The notes under the pieces: model-generated
Told to the model about the DNA's origin: nothing
What the model saw: the letters and a program-made list of their open reading frames with translations, nothing else
The model's database searches: none
NCBI GenBank assembly: GCA_965207495.1
Contig: OZ242287.1
Coordinates: 1,488,001-1,552,000 of the forward strand
DNA from: Bin5 sp965207495
GTDB taxonomy: Bacteria; Chloroflexota; Anaerolineae; Caldilineales; Caldilineaceae
Direction of reading: 5' to 3'
Length of the DNA: 64,000 nucleotides
Shown: one piece after another, positions 35,038-44,314 of the stretch
How positions within the stretch are numbered: the stretch's first letter is position 1
Layout of the letters: the number at the start of each line of letters is the position of its first letter
Program-made: the position numbers and the translations under genes

Positions 35038-35802
35038 ATGACCGTACGTGATACAATCCTGACCCGCCTCCGCGAGACCCTGCGCCAGCCCCACCTGCCC
35101 TTCCCGCCCGCGCACAGCGAACCGCTCACCCACACCGAGCGCATGACCGTCACCCACGCCCCCGCCGATATCTGGGCGCAGGCCCAACGCTTCCAGCAGG
35201 AGCTGCACGCCGTCAAAGGCAGCTGCGAACTGCTCGAAACCGTCACCGAAGCCCGCCTGTCCGTCGTCTCACGCTTGCAGCTCTGGCTCGAAGAAGAACA
35301 GGCCGCCCGCAAGACCGTAGACGCCGAACGCCCCGAGGACTGGCAGGTCCTCTGCTGGCCGCTCGACCAGCTACAAATCGAAGGGTTGTCCGTCATCCTC
35401 AAGGAAGTCGGCTTCAAGCTTATCGAACCGACCGACCTGCACGACCCCCAGCAGCGCGCCAGCATCCGCACCGTCCGCGCCGGCATCACCACCGTCGAAG
35501 CCGCCTTCGCCAGCACCGGCTCCTTCGTCGTCGGCGGCCGCGGCGCCAACGCCCGCGCCGCCAGCCTGACGCCCTTCCGCCACCTGGTCGTCATCCCCTT
35601 CAGCAAACTCTTCGCCACCGGCGAAGACTGGCTCGCCCAAATGCGTCATGCCGGCAAACTCGACAACTACCTCCGCCAGAGCCGCAACCTTTCCATCATC
35701 ACCGGCCCCAGCAAATCCGCCGACCTCGAAGGCAACCTGACCATGGGCGTCCACGGCCCCAAAGTCGTCCACGCCATCCTCTTCGACGACCTGCAACAGT
35801 AG
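35038..35802 (+). CDS. lutC: L-lactate oxidation subunit LutC (LUD-domain protein)
   Basis: A 254-residue LutC/YkgG. The LUD fold has the characteristic AGITTVEAAFASTGSFVV and ITGPSKSADLEGNLTMGVHG. It is the last gene of the lutABC operon, starting 48 bp after lutB. There is no metal or Fe-S motif, as expected for this subunit. Downstream is a 410-bp non-coding stretch with repeats A and B, where the operon transcript presumably ends. No lldP/lctP-type lactate permease or LutR/LldR-type regulator is found in the window, so uptake and control must be encoded elsewhere. Confidence 0.92.
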   Translation: MTVRDTILTRLRETLRQPHLPFPPAHSEPLTHTERMTVTHAPADIWAQAQRFQQELHAVKGSCELLETVTEARLSVVSRLQLWLEEEQAARKTVDAERPEDWQVLCWPLDQLQIEGLSVILKEVGFKLIEPTDLHDPQQRASIRTVRAGITTVEAAFASTGSFVVGGRGANARAASLTPFRHLVVIPFSKLFATGEDWLAQMRHAGKLDNYLRQSRNLSIITGPSKSADLEGNLTMGVHGPKVVHAILFDDLQQ

Positions 35803-35865
35803 AAAAATGGAGACCACACAGCCCAGTCAACTTCCGCCCCGGAACGAGCCGTTCTCTGCAGTTTC

Positions 35866-35968
35866 TCTCTCCTCACTCCTCTCTACTTTTTTCTCGCATT
35901 TTTGGGCGGTCGTGCCTTCGGCCCTCCCTTGTGCAGGGGCTGCGCCCCCGCAACGCCCCGCCCTTTAG
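35866..35968. repeat. Dispersed repeat family A, copy 3
   Basis: The pyrimidine-rich CTCTCTCCTC tract and GGGGCTGCGCCCC hairpin are kept. The first hairpin is damaged (GTGCCTTCGGCCC), and the distal GTGTCTAGCC segment is missing, so this copy is shorter and more diverged. Confidence 0.75.
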
Positions 35969-36111
35969 ACACGCCGCGCCGACCATATGCCTCTCATCCA
36001 GCAGTTCCGCCAGAGACCCAATGACCACCGCCAAGCACCCAATATCGACGCCGCACATGTACACCGCACGCAGCCAAATAAAAAGATGTTCTTACCCGCC
36101 ATCGCCGAACG

Positions 36112-36160
36112 AGAAAGGTGTTCTCCGTGTTCCTCCGTGGCCCTCCGTGGTTAGAAGGGT
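36112..36160. repeat. Repeat family B ('CCGTGG' array), copy 3
   Basis: One to two units (TTCTCCGTG, TCCTCCGTGG, CCCTCCGTGG), upstream of the sulfurtransferase gene. Confidence 0.75.
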
Positions 36161-36212
36161 TTTCCAAACAATCCCTCGCGTCCCTTCCTAGATACAAAGA
36201 GGAGTTCTACAA

Positions 36213-37076
36213 ATGCCAAACCAACAAGACCAACAATTCCACACGCTCATCACCTGCTCCCAACTAGCCGACGCCGACACAACCAACCTCCGCATCGTCG
36301 ACTGCCGCTTCGACCTCAGCGATACCGAAGCCGGCCGCCGCGCCTACACCCAAAACCATATCCCCGGCGCAGTCTACGCCCACCTCGACGAAGACATGTC
36401 CGGACCCATCCTGCCCGACGGCACAGGCGGCCGTCATCCCCTCCCCGACCCGGACGAATTTGCCCGCACCCTCGCCCGCCTCGGCATCAGCAACAACTCC
36501 AGCGTCGCCCTCTACGACGCCAGCGGCGGCAGCATGGCCTCCCGCATGTGGTGGATGCTGCGCTGGGTCGGCCACGACTCCGTCGCCGTCCTCGACGGCG
36601 GCTGGGACGCCTGGACCGCCGCCGGTCTACCCACCACCAGCGGCGAAGAATCTCCGCAACCAGGCAGCTTCACAGCCAGCCCCCGCCCCGAACTGGTCGT
36701 CGACGCCGCCGAAATGCTCAGAAAAACCGCCAGCGGCGGCGCACTCGTCATCGACGCCCGCGCTGCAGACCGCTTCCGCGGCGAAAATGAGACCCACGAC
36801 CCCATCGGCGGCCATATCCCCGGCGCCTCCAACCTGCCCCAATCCGGCAACCTGCGCGACGGCCTCTTCCTCGAACCCGACGAGCTGGCCGCCCGATTCA
36901 GCGAGCTCATGGGCAACAGGCCCCCGTCCGAAGTCATCTTCTACTGCGGCTCCGGCGTATCAGCCTGCCACAACGCCCTCGCCCTCGAACACGCCGGCAT
37001 CGGCGAAGCCCGCCTCTACCCCGGCTCCTGGAGCGACTGGATCACCGATCCCACCCGCCCTACCGCACAGGGGTAG
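36213..37076 (+). CDS. Sulfurtransferase, two rhodanese domains (SseA-like)
   Basis: A 287-residue protein of two rhodanese domains. The N-terminal one (about 15-135) is inactive, with YDASGGSMASR at the loop. The C-terminal one (about 160-285) carries the active cysteine C245 in CGSGVSACH. A CGSGV-type loop rather than CRKGV favours 3-mercaptopyruvate over thiosulfate as donor. That is family knowledge, not proof. Other signatures are VYAHLDEDMSG and HIPGASNLP. GAGGAG lies before ATG 36213. It stands alone between repeat stretches and may serve sulfur relay or cyanide detoxification. Confidence 0.88.
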   Translation: MPNQQDQQFHTLITCSQLADADTTNLRIVDCRFDLSDTEAGRRAYTQNHIPGAVYAHLDEDMSGPILPDGTGGRHPLPDPDEFARTLARLGISNNSSVALYDASGGSMASRMWWMLRWVGHDSVAVLDGGWDAWTAAGLPTTSGEESPQPGSFTASPRPELVVDAAEMLRKTASGGALVIDARAADRFRGENETHDPIGGHIPGASNLPQSGNLRDGLFLEPDELAARFSELMGNRPPSEVIFYCGSGVSACHNALALEHAGIGEARLYPGSWSDWITDPTRPTAQG

Positions 37077-37138
37077 ACTAAGCACAGCGGGGAAGACAAA
37101 GCACAGGGGTAGGCTAAGCACAGGGGTAGACTAGGCAC
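37067..37138. repeat. Short ~22-bp tandem repeat between convergent genes
   Basis: About three degenerate units built on CAGGGGTAGACTAAGCA. It includes the stop region of the sulfurtransferase gene and reaches the stop of the convergent methyltransferase gene. Confidence 0.8.
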
Positions 37139-37703
37139 TACAGGACCGGCGCAGTAGAATCCACAACGAATCCCCCTCGTCTATCTCCGTGTACCGGGCA
37201 CACGCAACCTTGTCGAACTCTGGGCCCACGACCGCAGTAAGCGAAGCGTCCGTGAAATAAGTGAACCGCAGCCCGTGGTGTTCTTCCGTTCCCTCACCGT
37301 ACCAGAAGGAGTGCAACACCAGGCCGTTCCCATTCACTCTCGCCGCCTGCAGTCGTAGAGATTTCCGCAGTTCATCCATACGCAGGTGATGCAACACTTT
37401 GTTGGAATAGATGGCGTCGAAACGTCGCTCTGTCTCCATCGTCACTGCATCCAGCAGCAGTACATCGGCTTCCGGATGGTCCCGGCAATAGCGGCGCAAA
37501 AACACCTCCGACCGGTCCGATCCGGTCGCGGCGAACACCTCCGCCAGCAGGGCCACATCCTTTCCCGGGCCCATGCCCAACTCCAGGACCGTCGAGCCCG
37601 GCGCCAGGTGCTTCTTCAAAACATCTACCAGCTCTCTTCCGTCGTAGCCCTCCGCCATCTGCACGTATGATTCGACGTTCTTCTCTTCGTCATAGAAATC
37701 CAT
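37131..37703 (-). CDS. Class I SAM-dependent methyltransferase
   Basis: A 190-residue single-domain methyltransferase. Motif I is VLELGMGPGKDVALL. The acidic residue ending strand 2 is in TGSDRSEVF, motif II is the DVLLLDAVT region, and SNKVLHHL marks the substrate-side loop. It is probably a small-molecule methylase. The acceptor cannot be told. It is convergent with the sulfurtransferase; their 3' ends are separated by only the short tandem repeat. Start ATG 37703 has GGGAGAG upstream. Confidence 0.82.
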   Translation of the reverse strand: MDFYDEEKNVESYVQMAEGYDGRELVDVLKKHLAPGSTVLELGMGPGKDVALLAEVFAATGSDRSEVFLRRYCRDHPEADVLLLDAVTMETERRFDAIYSNKVLHHLRMDELRKSLRLQAARVNGNGLVLHSFWYGEGTEEHHGLRFTYFTDASLTAVVGPEFDKVACARYTEIDEGDSLWILLRRSCSA

Positions 37704-37796
37704 GTATCCGATCTCTCCCGCAATATGAGCCTATCCACAAAGTATGTGTCATAATTACGCGGCACTTTCATTAACCGATTCCAGAGGACCTACCCA

Positions 37797-38666
37797 ATGA
37801 AAACGCGAACAGGCAACTTCCCCATCGGCTTCCGCCAAGTCAATGTCAAATGGCAGCGAGATGTCCCCTCGCTTGTGGAATGGACCGTAGCCAACGGCCT
37901 GGAGGCCATCGACCTGACGACCGATTCCCCCGCCGCCATCAAGGCGGTCTCCGAGGCAGGCCTCCGCATCGGCTCCATCGACCTGCCCGATAACAGAGGC
38001 ATGATCGCCGCCGACCCCGCCCGCCGCGCCGAAGCCCTCGCCCGCAACAGCGAATGCATCCGCGCCTGCACCGCCTCCGGCCCCCAGAACTTTTTCGCCG
38101 TCATGCTGCCCGAAGACCCCGCCCTGCCGCGCATCGAAAACTACGGCTACATGGTCGAAAGCTTCGCCGCGCTCGCCGGCGTCCTCGAAGAAAGCGGCTC
38201 CCACTACGTCATCGAAGGCTGGCCCGGCCCCGGCGCCCTCTGCTGTACGCCCGAGTCCTACCGCGCCTTCTTCCGCGACGTCCCCTCACCCGCCATGAGC
38301 GTCAACTACGACCCCTCCCACCTGATCCGCATGGGCATCGACCCCCTGCGCTTCCTCACCGAATTCGTCGACCGCGTCCACCACGTACACGGCAAAGACA
38401 CCGAAATCCTCGCCGAAAACCTCTACCAATACGGCCACGAGCAGCCGGCCACCTTCGCCGAGCGCATCGCCTACGGCGCCCACAGCTGGCGCTACACCAT
38501 ACCCGGCCAGGGCCTCTTCCGCTGGAACGAAGGACTGCGCATCCTCGCCGAAAACGGCTACAACGGCGCAGTCTCAATCGAGCTCGAAGATTCCAACTTC
38601 AACGGCGCCGAAGAATCCGAAAAATGGGGAATCCTCCACGGCGCCAACTTCCTGGCCGGCTGCTGA
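37797..38666 (+). CDS. Sugar phosphate isomerase/epimerase (xylose-isomerase-like TIM barrel)
   Basis: A 289-residue TIM-barrel protein. Metal ligands appear in order: E in HYVIEGWPG, D and H in NYDPSHLIRMG, H in HVHGKDTEI and E in SIELEDSN. This is the set seen in IolE/UxaE/tagatose-epimerase relatives. It probably isomerises or epimerises a keto-sugar or inositol derivative, fitting the Gfo/Idh/MocA enzymes of the left part, although none is adjacent. It is the last gene with strongly C-ended codons before the composition changes. ATG 37797 has AGAGGAC upstream. Confidence 0.85.
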   Translation: MKTRTGNFPIGFRQVNVKWQRDVPSLVEWTVANGLEAIDLTTDSPAAIKAVSEAGLRIGSIDLPDNRGMIAADPARRAEALARNSECIRACTASGPQNFFAVMLPEDPALPRIENYGYMVESFAALAGVLEESGSHYVIEGWPGPGALCCTPESYRAFFRDVPSPAMSVNYDPSHLIRMGIDPLRFLTEFVDRVHHVHGKDTEILAENLYQYGHEQPATFAERIAYGAHSWRYTIPGQGLFRWNEGLRILAENGYNGAVSIELEDSNFNGAEESEKWGILHGANFLAGC

Positions 38667-38711
38667 CAAAAAAATCCCAAGCCTCGAAGCGTCCAATCTG
38701 CAGCCACCAAG

Positions 38712-38935
38712 GTCTCTCTTCGCGTCCCTCCGCGGACAAAAGAAGCAGCCGTTGCCGTTCTCCGTGGCCCTTAGTGGCCCTCCGCGGACAAAAGAAGCAG
38801 CCGTTGCCGTTCTCCGTGGCCCTTAGTGGCCCTCCGTGGACAAAAGAAGTAGCCGTTGCCGTTCTCCGTGCCCCTCCGTGTCCTCCGTGGCTAAAAAGGT
38901 GTTCGTCCCGTCACTTCGCGGAAAAGAGAAGTTGC
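38712..38935. repeat. Repeat family B ('CCGTGG' array), copy 4
   Basis: At least five units of roughly 50-60 bp containing CCCTCCGTGGACAAAAGAAG and a GCCGTTGCCGTT spacer. Two neighbouring units near 38750-38850 are almost identical, showing recent unit duplication. Confidence 0.88.
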
Positions 38936-39071
38936 CGTTACTGGTCGATCTATTCTTGGGTGGCATAGCCTTCTCCCCGTATCCTTACTTTACGGCCTAT
39001 TTACTCATTGGCTTGCCCGACTTCCCTGGATGACTCGGTGGCTGTTGCTCTTTTGAAGGAGAAGATTCATT

Positions 39072-39170
39072 TGACCTGCTCCGGCGTATGTCTCCTCTTG
39101 GCCATTTCTTTCCCCTTTCTACGGCCCAATACTAACATATTGCCAGGACCAGTTCTTGGGGGGCAGGTCA
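39072..39170 (-). mobile_element. IS3-family end remnant (left end plus first codons of orfA)
   Basis: It matches 62950-63057 over about 100 bp, with a 3-bp deletion. On the minus strand it starts TGACCTGCCCCCC (the terminal inverted repeat), runs through the leader, then encodes MAKRRHTPEQV, after which the match ends. Only this end remains; there is no transposase. Confidence 0.75.
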
Positions 39171-39898
39171 GTCAGCGCCTTTGGCTTGTCGATTCTGACG
39201 ACGTGTATCAACAGTGCACGTCTGTTCACCATACCACCCTATCCAAGCTCCCGACCGCTCTGACGCTAGCAGTCACAACCGCCTCTCTCGATCTGATTGC
39301 CATCCTGTTCGGATGAGGCTACAATTGTCCCAGTCGCTCTTTATTCAGACTGGTAGGATACCAATGGCAGAACCTTGGGTTACTTCCTGATTTTCAAGTG
39401 TAACAAATATGTAAGCGACTTCGTGTCGCACCGCCGCCTGAATCCCTTAACTCGTTATGCGGCACTTTTTCCGAATACCGATTCCGCACACCCATAAGCA
39501 AATGGAAACTTGACTGCACATTACTTGCTACAGTCCTCGGTTTTCCGGTTATCACCACTATTGTAGCTACAGTTTGGTGCGACGCTAGTTCTGTCGGGTA
39601 TACCTCCACGCGGTCCCGGACCAAACCACGTTATGGAAGTGGGCGTAACAGATCCAGCCGAGCTTGACGGAACACAAAATTATATTATAATTCGTAGTCG
39701 CTGCAGCAAACACCTTCAAAGGTCGGTTTTACAGTCACTTCCCAAGTAAATTGGGCTATTATTGAAGAGTCGCCCCATTTCATGATGCAAATGCCTCATG
39801 CTCTGATTTTCACCTGCTTGACTACTCGCAAGTTTATGCTCTAGTTGTACTTGGATTCGAAAGCGCAGCGGCTGCGCGTCGGGGGATCGGGAGGTACT
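39171..39898. other. AT-richer non-coding region at the composition boundary
   Basis: No convincing gene on either strand. GC falls clearly below both sides (for example 39670-39700, ATTATATTATAATTC). It lies between the IS remnant and the start of the dehydrogenase operon. The promoter of that operon is presumably near the right end, but I could not identify boxes of good quality. Confidence 0.5.
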
Positions 39899-41113
39899 GT
39901 GGCGACTCAAGTCATTCTACCCAAGCTTACATACGAAATGGAGGAGGGCCGCATCGCAGAGTGGCTTTGCGAAGAAGGCAATGCGGTTGACGCCGGTCAA
40001 GCGCTCTTCGTTGTGGAAACCGACAAGGCCTCCGTCGAGGTGCTGGCAGAGGAGACCGGGACACTCCTGAAAGTGCTGGTACCTATCGACGCGACTGTCC
40101 TTGTTGGCGCCGCTGTCGCGTGGATCGGCGCCCCCGGCGACGCCATCCCCGAGGCCGAGGCGTTGCAGCCGCCCAAGGAGCAAGAAGCAGTCAGCTCTCC
40201 CCAGGACATTACTGTCACCTCTGGAGATACTGTCACATCTAGAGATCCGGTTGCAGTGGCTGCGTCCCCCGTGGCCAAGCGCCTGGCACGCGAACTCGGT
40301 ATTGACTTGGAGGATGTGCAAAAGCATGTTGGGCAAAAGCGAATACGCGAGGGGGACATAAGGGCGTACGCTGATGCCCGCAGCACGGCAATGGGCACAG
40401 ACGGGCCAGAAGCCGCTGGTGACGCTGAATTCGAGCTGATTAAGCCTACGCCTTTGCAGCGTGCTATGGCCTCACACCTGAGTAAGGCCGCGGCTATTCC
40501 ACAGGCTGCCGCCGCCTGTGAGGTGAATCTAACTAGCCTGGAATTCTTGAGAAACGAGCTTTCGGCTGACTGGGAAGCATCCCACGGGTTCCGCCTGTCT
40601 TTTACCCACATGCTGGCACGATTGGCCGCCGTTGCGCTGGAAAGCTGCCCCACATTGAACGCGACCTGGACGGATGAAGGTATTCGTCTTTACCGCACGA
40701 TCAACGTGGGTGTGGCGATGGCTTCTGACCGGGGACTGGTCGTTCCTGTCGTGCGGGGCGCTAACCAGCGCTCGCTGGCAGAGTTAGCCGGTGAGATCGT
40801 CCGTTTGCAGCGAGCCACAATGGGTAACCGACTGCGCCCTCAAGACCTGGAGGGCGGGACGTTCACGATAACCAATGTGGGCATGCTCGGCATCACGTTG
40901 TCGATCCCGCTGGTTAACCCACCCCAGAGCGGTATCTTGGCCATCGGTGCAAAGCGAGACCAGTTGGTGCTGAAAGATGGTCAACCGGTGACCATTCCTG
41001 TGACTCTGATCACCGTGTCCTTTGACCACCGTGTGGTGGACGGGGTGGCTGCGGCGGCGTTCCTGCAGCGGCTCAAAGAGCTAATGGAGGATCCTCGGTC
41101 CGTTCTTGGCTAA
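39899..41113 (+). CDS. 2-oxoacid dehydrogenase E2 (dihydrolipoamide acyltransferase)
   Basis: A 404-residue E2. The lipoyl domain (1-~75) has the lipoylated lysine K43 in ETDKASVEV. A Ser/Thr/Val-rich linker follows. The E1/E3-binding domain is VAKRLARELGIDLEDVQ, about residues 120-155. The catalytic domain ends with FDHRVVDGVAAAAFLQ, containing the active His and Asp. The start is taken at GTG 39899, with GGGAGG at 39889-39894; the open frame back to 39845 reads as non-coding. It is the first gene of an operon with E1alpha and E1beta. Substrate could be pyruvate, acetoin or branched-chain 2-oxoacids. Confidence 0.9.
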   Translation: MATQVILPKLTYEMEEGRIAEWLCEEGNAVDAGQALFVVETDKASVEVLAEETGTLLKVLVPIDATVLVGAAVAWIGAPGDAIPEAEALQPPKEQEAVSSPQDITVTSGDTVTSRDPVAVAASPVAKRLARELGIDLEDVQKHVGQKRIREGDIRAYADARSTAMGTDGPEAAGDAEFELIKPTPLQRAMASHLSKAAAIPQAAAACEVNLTSLEFLRNELSADWEASHGFRLSFTHMLARLAAVALESCPTLNATWTDEGIRLYRTINVGVAMASDRGLVVPVVRGANQRSLAELAGEIVRLQRATMGNRLRPQDLEGGTFTITNVGMLGITLSIPLVNPPQSGILAIGAKRDQLVLKDGQPVTIPVTLITVSFDHRVVDGVAAAAFLQRLKELMEDPRSVLG

Positions 41114-41158
41114 CGACGAAGGCTGACCGCAGCATCGCGACCAAAAGGAGCTGTGACG

Positions 41159-42130
41159 ATGACAATAAGCGAAGAACTGATGTTGCAGATGTACCGATAT
41201 ATGGTATTGGGCCGCTTGTTCGAGCAATGTGCCGAGCAGCTTACTCACAGGGGGCTCATACCGGGTGCCTTTCACACGGGAATAGGCGAGGAAGCTACCC
41301 ATGTCGGTGCCACCTTGGCATTGACCCACGAGGACTATATCATCCCCACCCACCGCGGCCACGTGGCCGACATCATAAAAGGCGCCGAGCCCGGGCGGTT
41401 GATGGCCGAGATTTTGGGACGGGCAACGGGTTACTGTGGCGGTCGTGGTGGGAGCGTTCACATAGCAGATGCCGCTTCCAACAACCTCGGCGTGCAGGCG
41501 GTCCTTTCGGCCGCCTATCCGGTTGCGGTCGGTGCAGCGCTCACGCAGAAGCGTGCCAATACCGGGCGTATCGTCCTGGCCATGTTTGGTGATGGTGCTT
41601 CACTAATGGGCACGTTTCATGAGGCCCTGAACTTATCTGCAATCTGGCATCTCCCTGTCGTGTGGGTATGTGTCAACAACCAGTATGCTATGTCGACAAG
41701 CTTTGCCGAGGCATCGGCCATAGCGAACGTGGCAGACCGGGCCAGCGCCTATAACATGCCTGGCCACGTTGTTGATGGCAATGATATCATGGTTGTGTAC
41801 GAAACCGTGCGCGAGGCGCGCGAGCGTGCTTTGGCCGGTGAGGGGCCCACCCTCATCGAATGCAAGACCTATAGGCAAGGACACTCGACTTTCGATACAA
41901 ATCCCTACAAGCCTCAGGAGGAGATCGACGCGTGGTCAAAACGCGATCCGATCACCCAGTTTGAGCAAAGGTTACGCGAGCGAGGTGTTTTGGATGAAAA
42001 GCTCATAACACAAATCGCAGACGGGGTCCAGCGGCAGGTAGATGAGGCACAGGAATTTGCGTTGAATAGTCCTGAGCCTCCGCCTGAAGCGGGCGTGGAG
42101 TTCGTCTTCCGCTCAAGTGAGGTGGAATAG
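41159..42130 (+). CDS. 2-oxoacid dehydrogenase E1 alpha subunit
   Basis: A 323-residue thiamine-diphosphate subunit. The ThDP-binding motif runs from GDGASLMGTFHE to VCVNNQYAMS. The catalytic-loop region is IPTHRGHVADI, and GGRGGSVH is typical of pyruvate/acetoin E1 alpha. AAAGGAG at 41144-41150 is eight bases before ATG 41159, so this start is preferred over in-frame GTG 41153. It forms a heterotetramer with E1beta (42133) and feeds the E2 encoded just upstream. The length matches the acetoin and Gram-positive pyruvate dehydrogenase class. Confidence 0.92.
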   Translation: MTISEELMLQMYRYMVLGRLFEQCAEQLTHRGLIPGAFHTGIGEEATHVGATLALTHEDYIIPTHRGHVADIIKGAEPGRLMAEILGRATGYCGGRGGSVHIADAASNNLGVQAVLSAAYPVAVGAALTQKRANTGRIVLAMFGDGASLMGTFHEALNLSAIWHLPVVWVCVNNQYAMSTSFAEASAIANVADRASAYNMPGHVVDGNDIMVVYETVREARERALAGEGPTLIECKTYRQGHSTFDTNPYKPQEEIDAWSKRDPITQFEQRLRERGVLDEKLITQIADGVQRQVDEAQEFALNSPEPPPEAGVEFVFRSSEVE

Positions 42131-42132
42131 CT

Positions 42133-43122
42133 ATGACCACTCGTGAGATTACCTTCAGAGATGCCCTTAACGAGGCGCTGCGAGAAGAGATGGCGCGCGA
42201 AGAGGGCGTTTTCATCATCGGTCAAGACATTTACGGCGGTCCGGGTGGATACCAGGGCGCCTTCAAAGTCACCAAGGGCCTGGCGGATGATTTTGAAGAT
42301 CGACTCCTGGACACGCCCATGATAGAGCAGACCATTGTCGGTGCCGCAGTAGGGGCGGCGATGACCGGCTCTCGCCCTGTGGCTGAAATCATGTTCGAAG
42401 ATTTCATCACCCTGGCCATGGATCTGTTGGTCAATACAGCCGCCAAGACACATTACATGACCGCGGGCCAGTACAGCGTGCCTATTGTCGTGCGCGCTGC
42501 TTGCGGCGCGGTGGGTGTCGGTCCGCAGCATTCACAGACCTGGACCAGCTGGTTCATGCACATTCCAGGGCTTTACGTAGTCCTTCCTTCGACACCGTAC
42601 GATGCCAAAGGCCTTCTCAAAACCGCGATCCGGGATGACAATCCCGTTCTGTTCCTTGAGCACAAGAAGCTTTACAACGTCACGGGCAGCGTACCAGAGG
42701 AAGAGTACGAGATTCCGTTGGGCCAGGCGAGGGTCCTGTGCCCTGGCGACGACGTGACCCTTGTGGCAATTGGGTACATGGCTGGCCTGGCCACCCAGGT
42801 GGCGGGAACACTGCGGGACCAAGGACTTTCGGTCGAGGTGATTGACCCGCGTTCACTGGCCCCATTGGATATGGAGACGATATTCCAATCGGTACGCAAA
42901 ACTCACAAGGTCGTCGTCGTGGCTGAAGATTGTAAGACTGCGGGCCCGACGGCGGAGATTGCGGCTCTCATCAGTGAAGCCTGTTTCGAGTACCTGGACG
43001 CGCCGGTCGGCCGCGTTGGAGCCAGGGATGCACCCATCGCACACAACGTTGGCATGTCCGAATACATCCTGCCTGATGCCACCGATATCCACGAGGCCGT
43101 CCAAAGTGTAATTGCCTGGTAG
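42133..43122 (+). CDS. 2-oxoacid dehydrogenase E1 beta subunit
   Basis: A 329-residue transketolase-like beta subunit. The N-terminal pyrimidine-binding part begins TFRDALNEALREEMARE, with GQDIYGGPGGYQGAFK and the catalytic glutamate region (TPMIEQTIVG). The C-terminal domain has LSVEVIDPRSLAPLD. It starts two bases after the stop of E1alpha, indicating translational coupling. The order E2-E1alpha-E1beta is unusual: E1 genes normally come first. No E3 (dihydrolipoamide dehydrogenase) gene occurs in the window, so E3 must be shared with another complex. Confidence 0.92.
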   Translation: MTTREITFRDALNEALREEMAREEGVFIIGQDIYGGPGGYQGAFKVTKGLADDFEDRLLDTPMIEQTIVGAAVGAAMTGSRPVAEIMFEDFITLAMDLLVNTAAKTHYMTAGQYSVPIVVRAACGAVGVGPQHSQTWTSWFMHIPGLYVVLPSTPYDAKGLLKTAIRDDNPVLFLEHKKLYNVTGSVPEEEYEIPLGQARVLCPGDDVTLVAIGYMAGLATQVAGTLRDQGLSVEVIDPRSLAPLDMETIFQSVRKTHKVVVVAEDCKTAGPTAEIAALISEACFEYLDAPVGRVGARDAPIAHNVGMSEYILPDATDIHEAVQSVIAW

Positions 43123-43204
43123 GTGTAGCCGCAAGGCAGGGGAGCTCCATATCTCATACCTCCCGAGGATCTACGCGTACCCGGCCTGACCCAGCCGGCG
43201 ACCT

Positions 43205-44269
43205 CTAGACCATCACCCCAGGATAAGCCGGACCTTCCGTCCTGGCCGCCTCGTAGGTGGCCATCGCTACCTGGATCGTCTTCTTGGCGAACTCGGCGTC
43301 GAGGTCGGGCTGTCTATCCTCGATGATGCTGTCGATGAAGTCCCTGGCAGCTCCGTTAAACCCCTCGATAAAGTCCGAGGGAACCTCGATGCCTTCCGTC
43401 TCGGTCCCTTTTATCAGCAGAACTGGGGGAAAATCCAGCAGCTCAGCAATGCACCGCGTCACGTGGATTGAGCCCTTAGAGCCGTGTATCTCCATGTAGT
43501 CGTCGCCCGCGAAATACTTGGTGCGGACCGTCATGTGCGGCGCGTATACGTAGTCGCACATCCCCAAACAGTCCATTCCTTCGAACTTCCAGATGAGCGC
43601 CGACGGCATCTCCATGAAGTGCTCCTGGGTTTTGCCGACAATCCCGAAGACCTTCTCGATATCTCCGACCCACTTCATGGCGGTCGCGAATTTGTGCACA
43701 CCGTCTTCAAACACGATGCCCAAGGGGTTCAGCGTGGGATCGTTGCGCCACACGAACGCCTCAGGGTCTGTGTCGACCATGCTCCCCTCGGCCTGTCCAC
43801 CGATTACGGTGTGAAACCGGACCAGGGACGGTTCGCCTATGGCTCCGGCGTCGAGTAGCTCCTTGGCCTTGAGGATGGGTGGGTAATAGATGTAGTTCTC
43901 TGTCATTCGGAACTTCGTCTTGGCCCTCCTGGCCGCCGCCACCATCACGTCCGCCTCCGCGACCGACGTGCACATCGGCTTCTGGCAGGACACGTGCTTG
44001 CCGGCATCCAGACCGTCGAGGGTCATGGTTGCGTGGTGTTGTTGCGGCGTCAGTAGCTCGACGGCATCGACATTGGGGTCGTTGAGGACTTGCTCGTAGT
44101 CCGTGTAGATCCTTGGCGAGATGCCCCACTGCTTCGCCCGAGCTTTGGCCCGGTCGGGGGCATTGTCGCACAGCGCGATGACCTCGCAGTTAGGGTGCTG
44201 CAGGTAACCGGGGACGTTGAGCTGCGAGATGTTTCCGCACCCGACGATAGCGATTCTCACCTTGTCCAT
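43205..44269 (-). CDS. Gfo/Idh/MocA family oxidoreductase (tandem copy B)
   Basis: A 354-residue dehydrogenase nearly identical to the gene at 44315-45379. The Rossmann motif is VRIAIVGCGNISQLN. QKP stands in place of EKP (SCQKPMCTS), and FEDGVHKFATAMKW marks the active site. Differences from copy A are scattered single substitutions (for example NYIYYPP against NCIYYPP). The repeat unit is 1,110 bp and includes the short gap, so it arose by a tandem duplication. It is the last gene of a minus-strand cluster running from 49762. Substrate unknown. Confidence 0.88.
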   Translation of the reverse strand: MDKVRIAIVGCGNISQLNVPGYLQHPNCEVIALCDNAPDRAKARAKQWGISPRIYTDYEQVLNDPNVDAVELLTPQQHHATMTLDGLDAGKHVSCQKPMCTSVAEADVMVAAARRAKTKFRMTENYIYYPPILKAKELLDAGAIGEPSLVRFHTVIGGQAEGSMVDTDPEAFVWRNDPTLNPLGIVFEDGVHKFATAMKWVGDIEKVFGIVGKTQEHFMEMPSALIWKFEGMDCLGMCDYVYAPHMTVRTKYFAGDDYMEIHGSKGSIHVTRCIAELLDFPPVLLIKGTETEGIEVPSDFIEGFNGAARDFIDSIIEDRQPDLDAEFAKKTIQVAMATYEAARTEGPAYPGVMV

Positions 44270-44314
44270 GGCGTCTACCTTTCTCTCTAGCCGGTACTTC
44301 CCAGCCGGCGATCT

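Noticed and set aside
39072..39170. Mini-IS with both inverted ends (TGACCTGC on both sides)
   Set aside because: The left TGACCTG arises from a 3-bp deletion inside orfA when compared with 62950, and no target duplication is seen. It is better read as a one-ended remnant.
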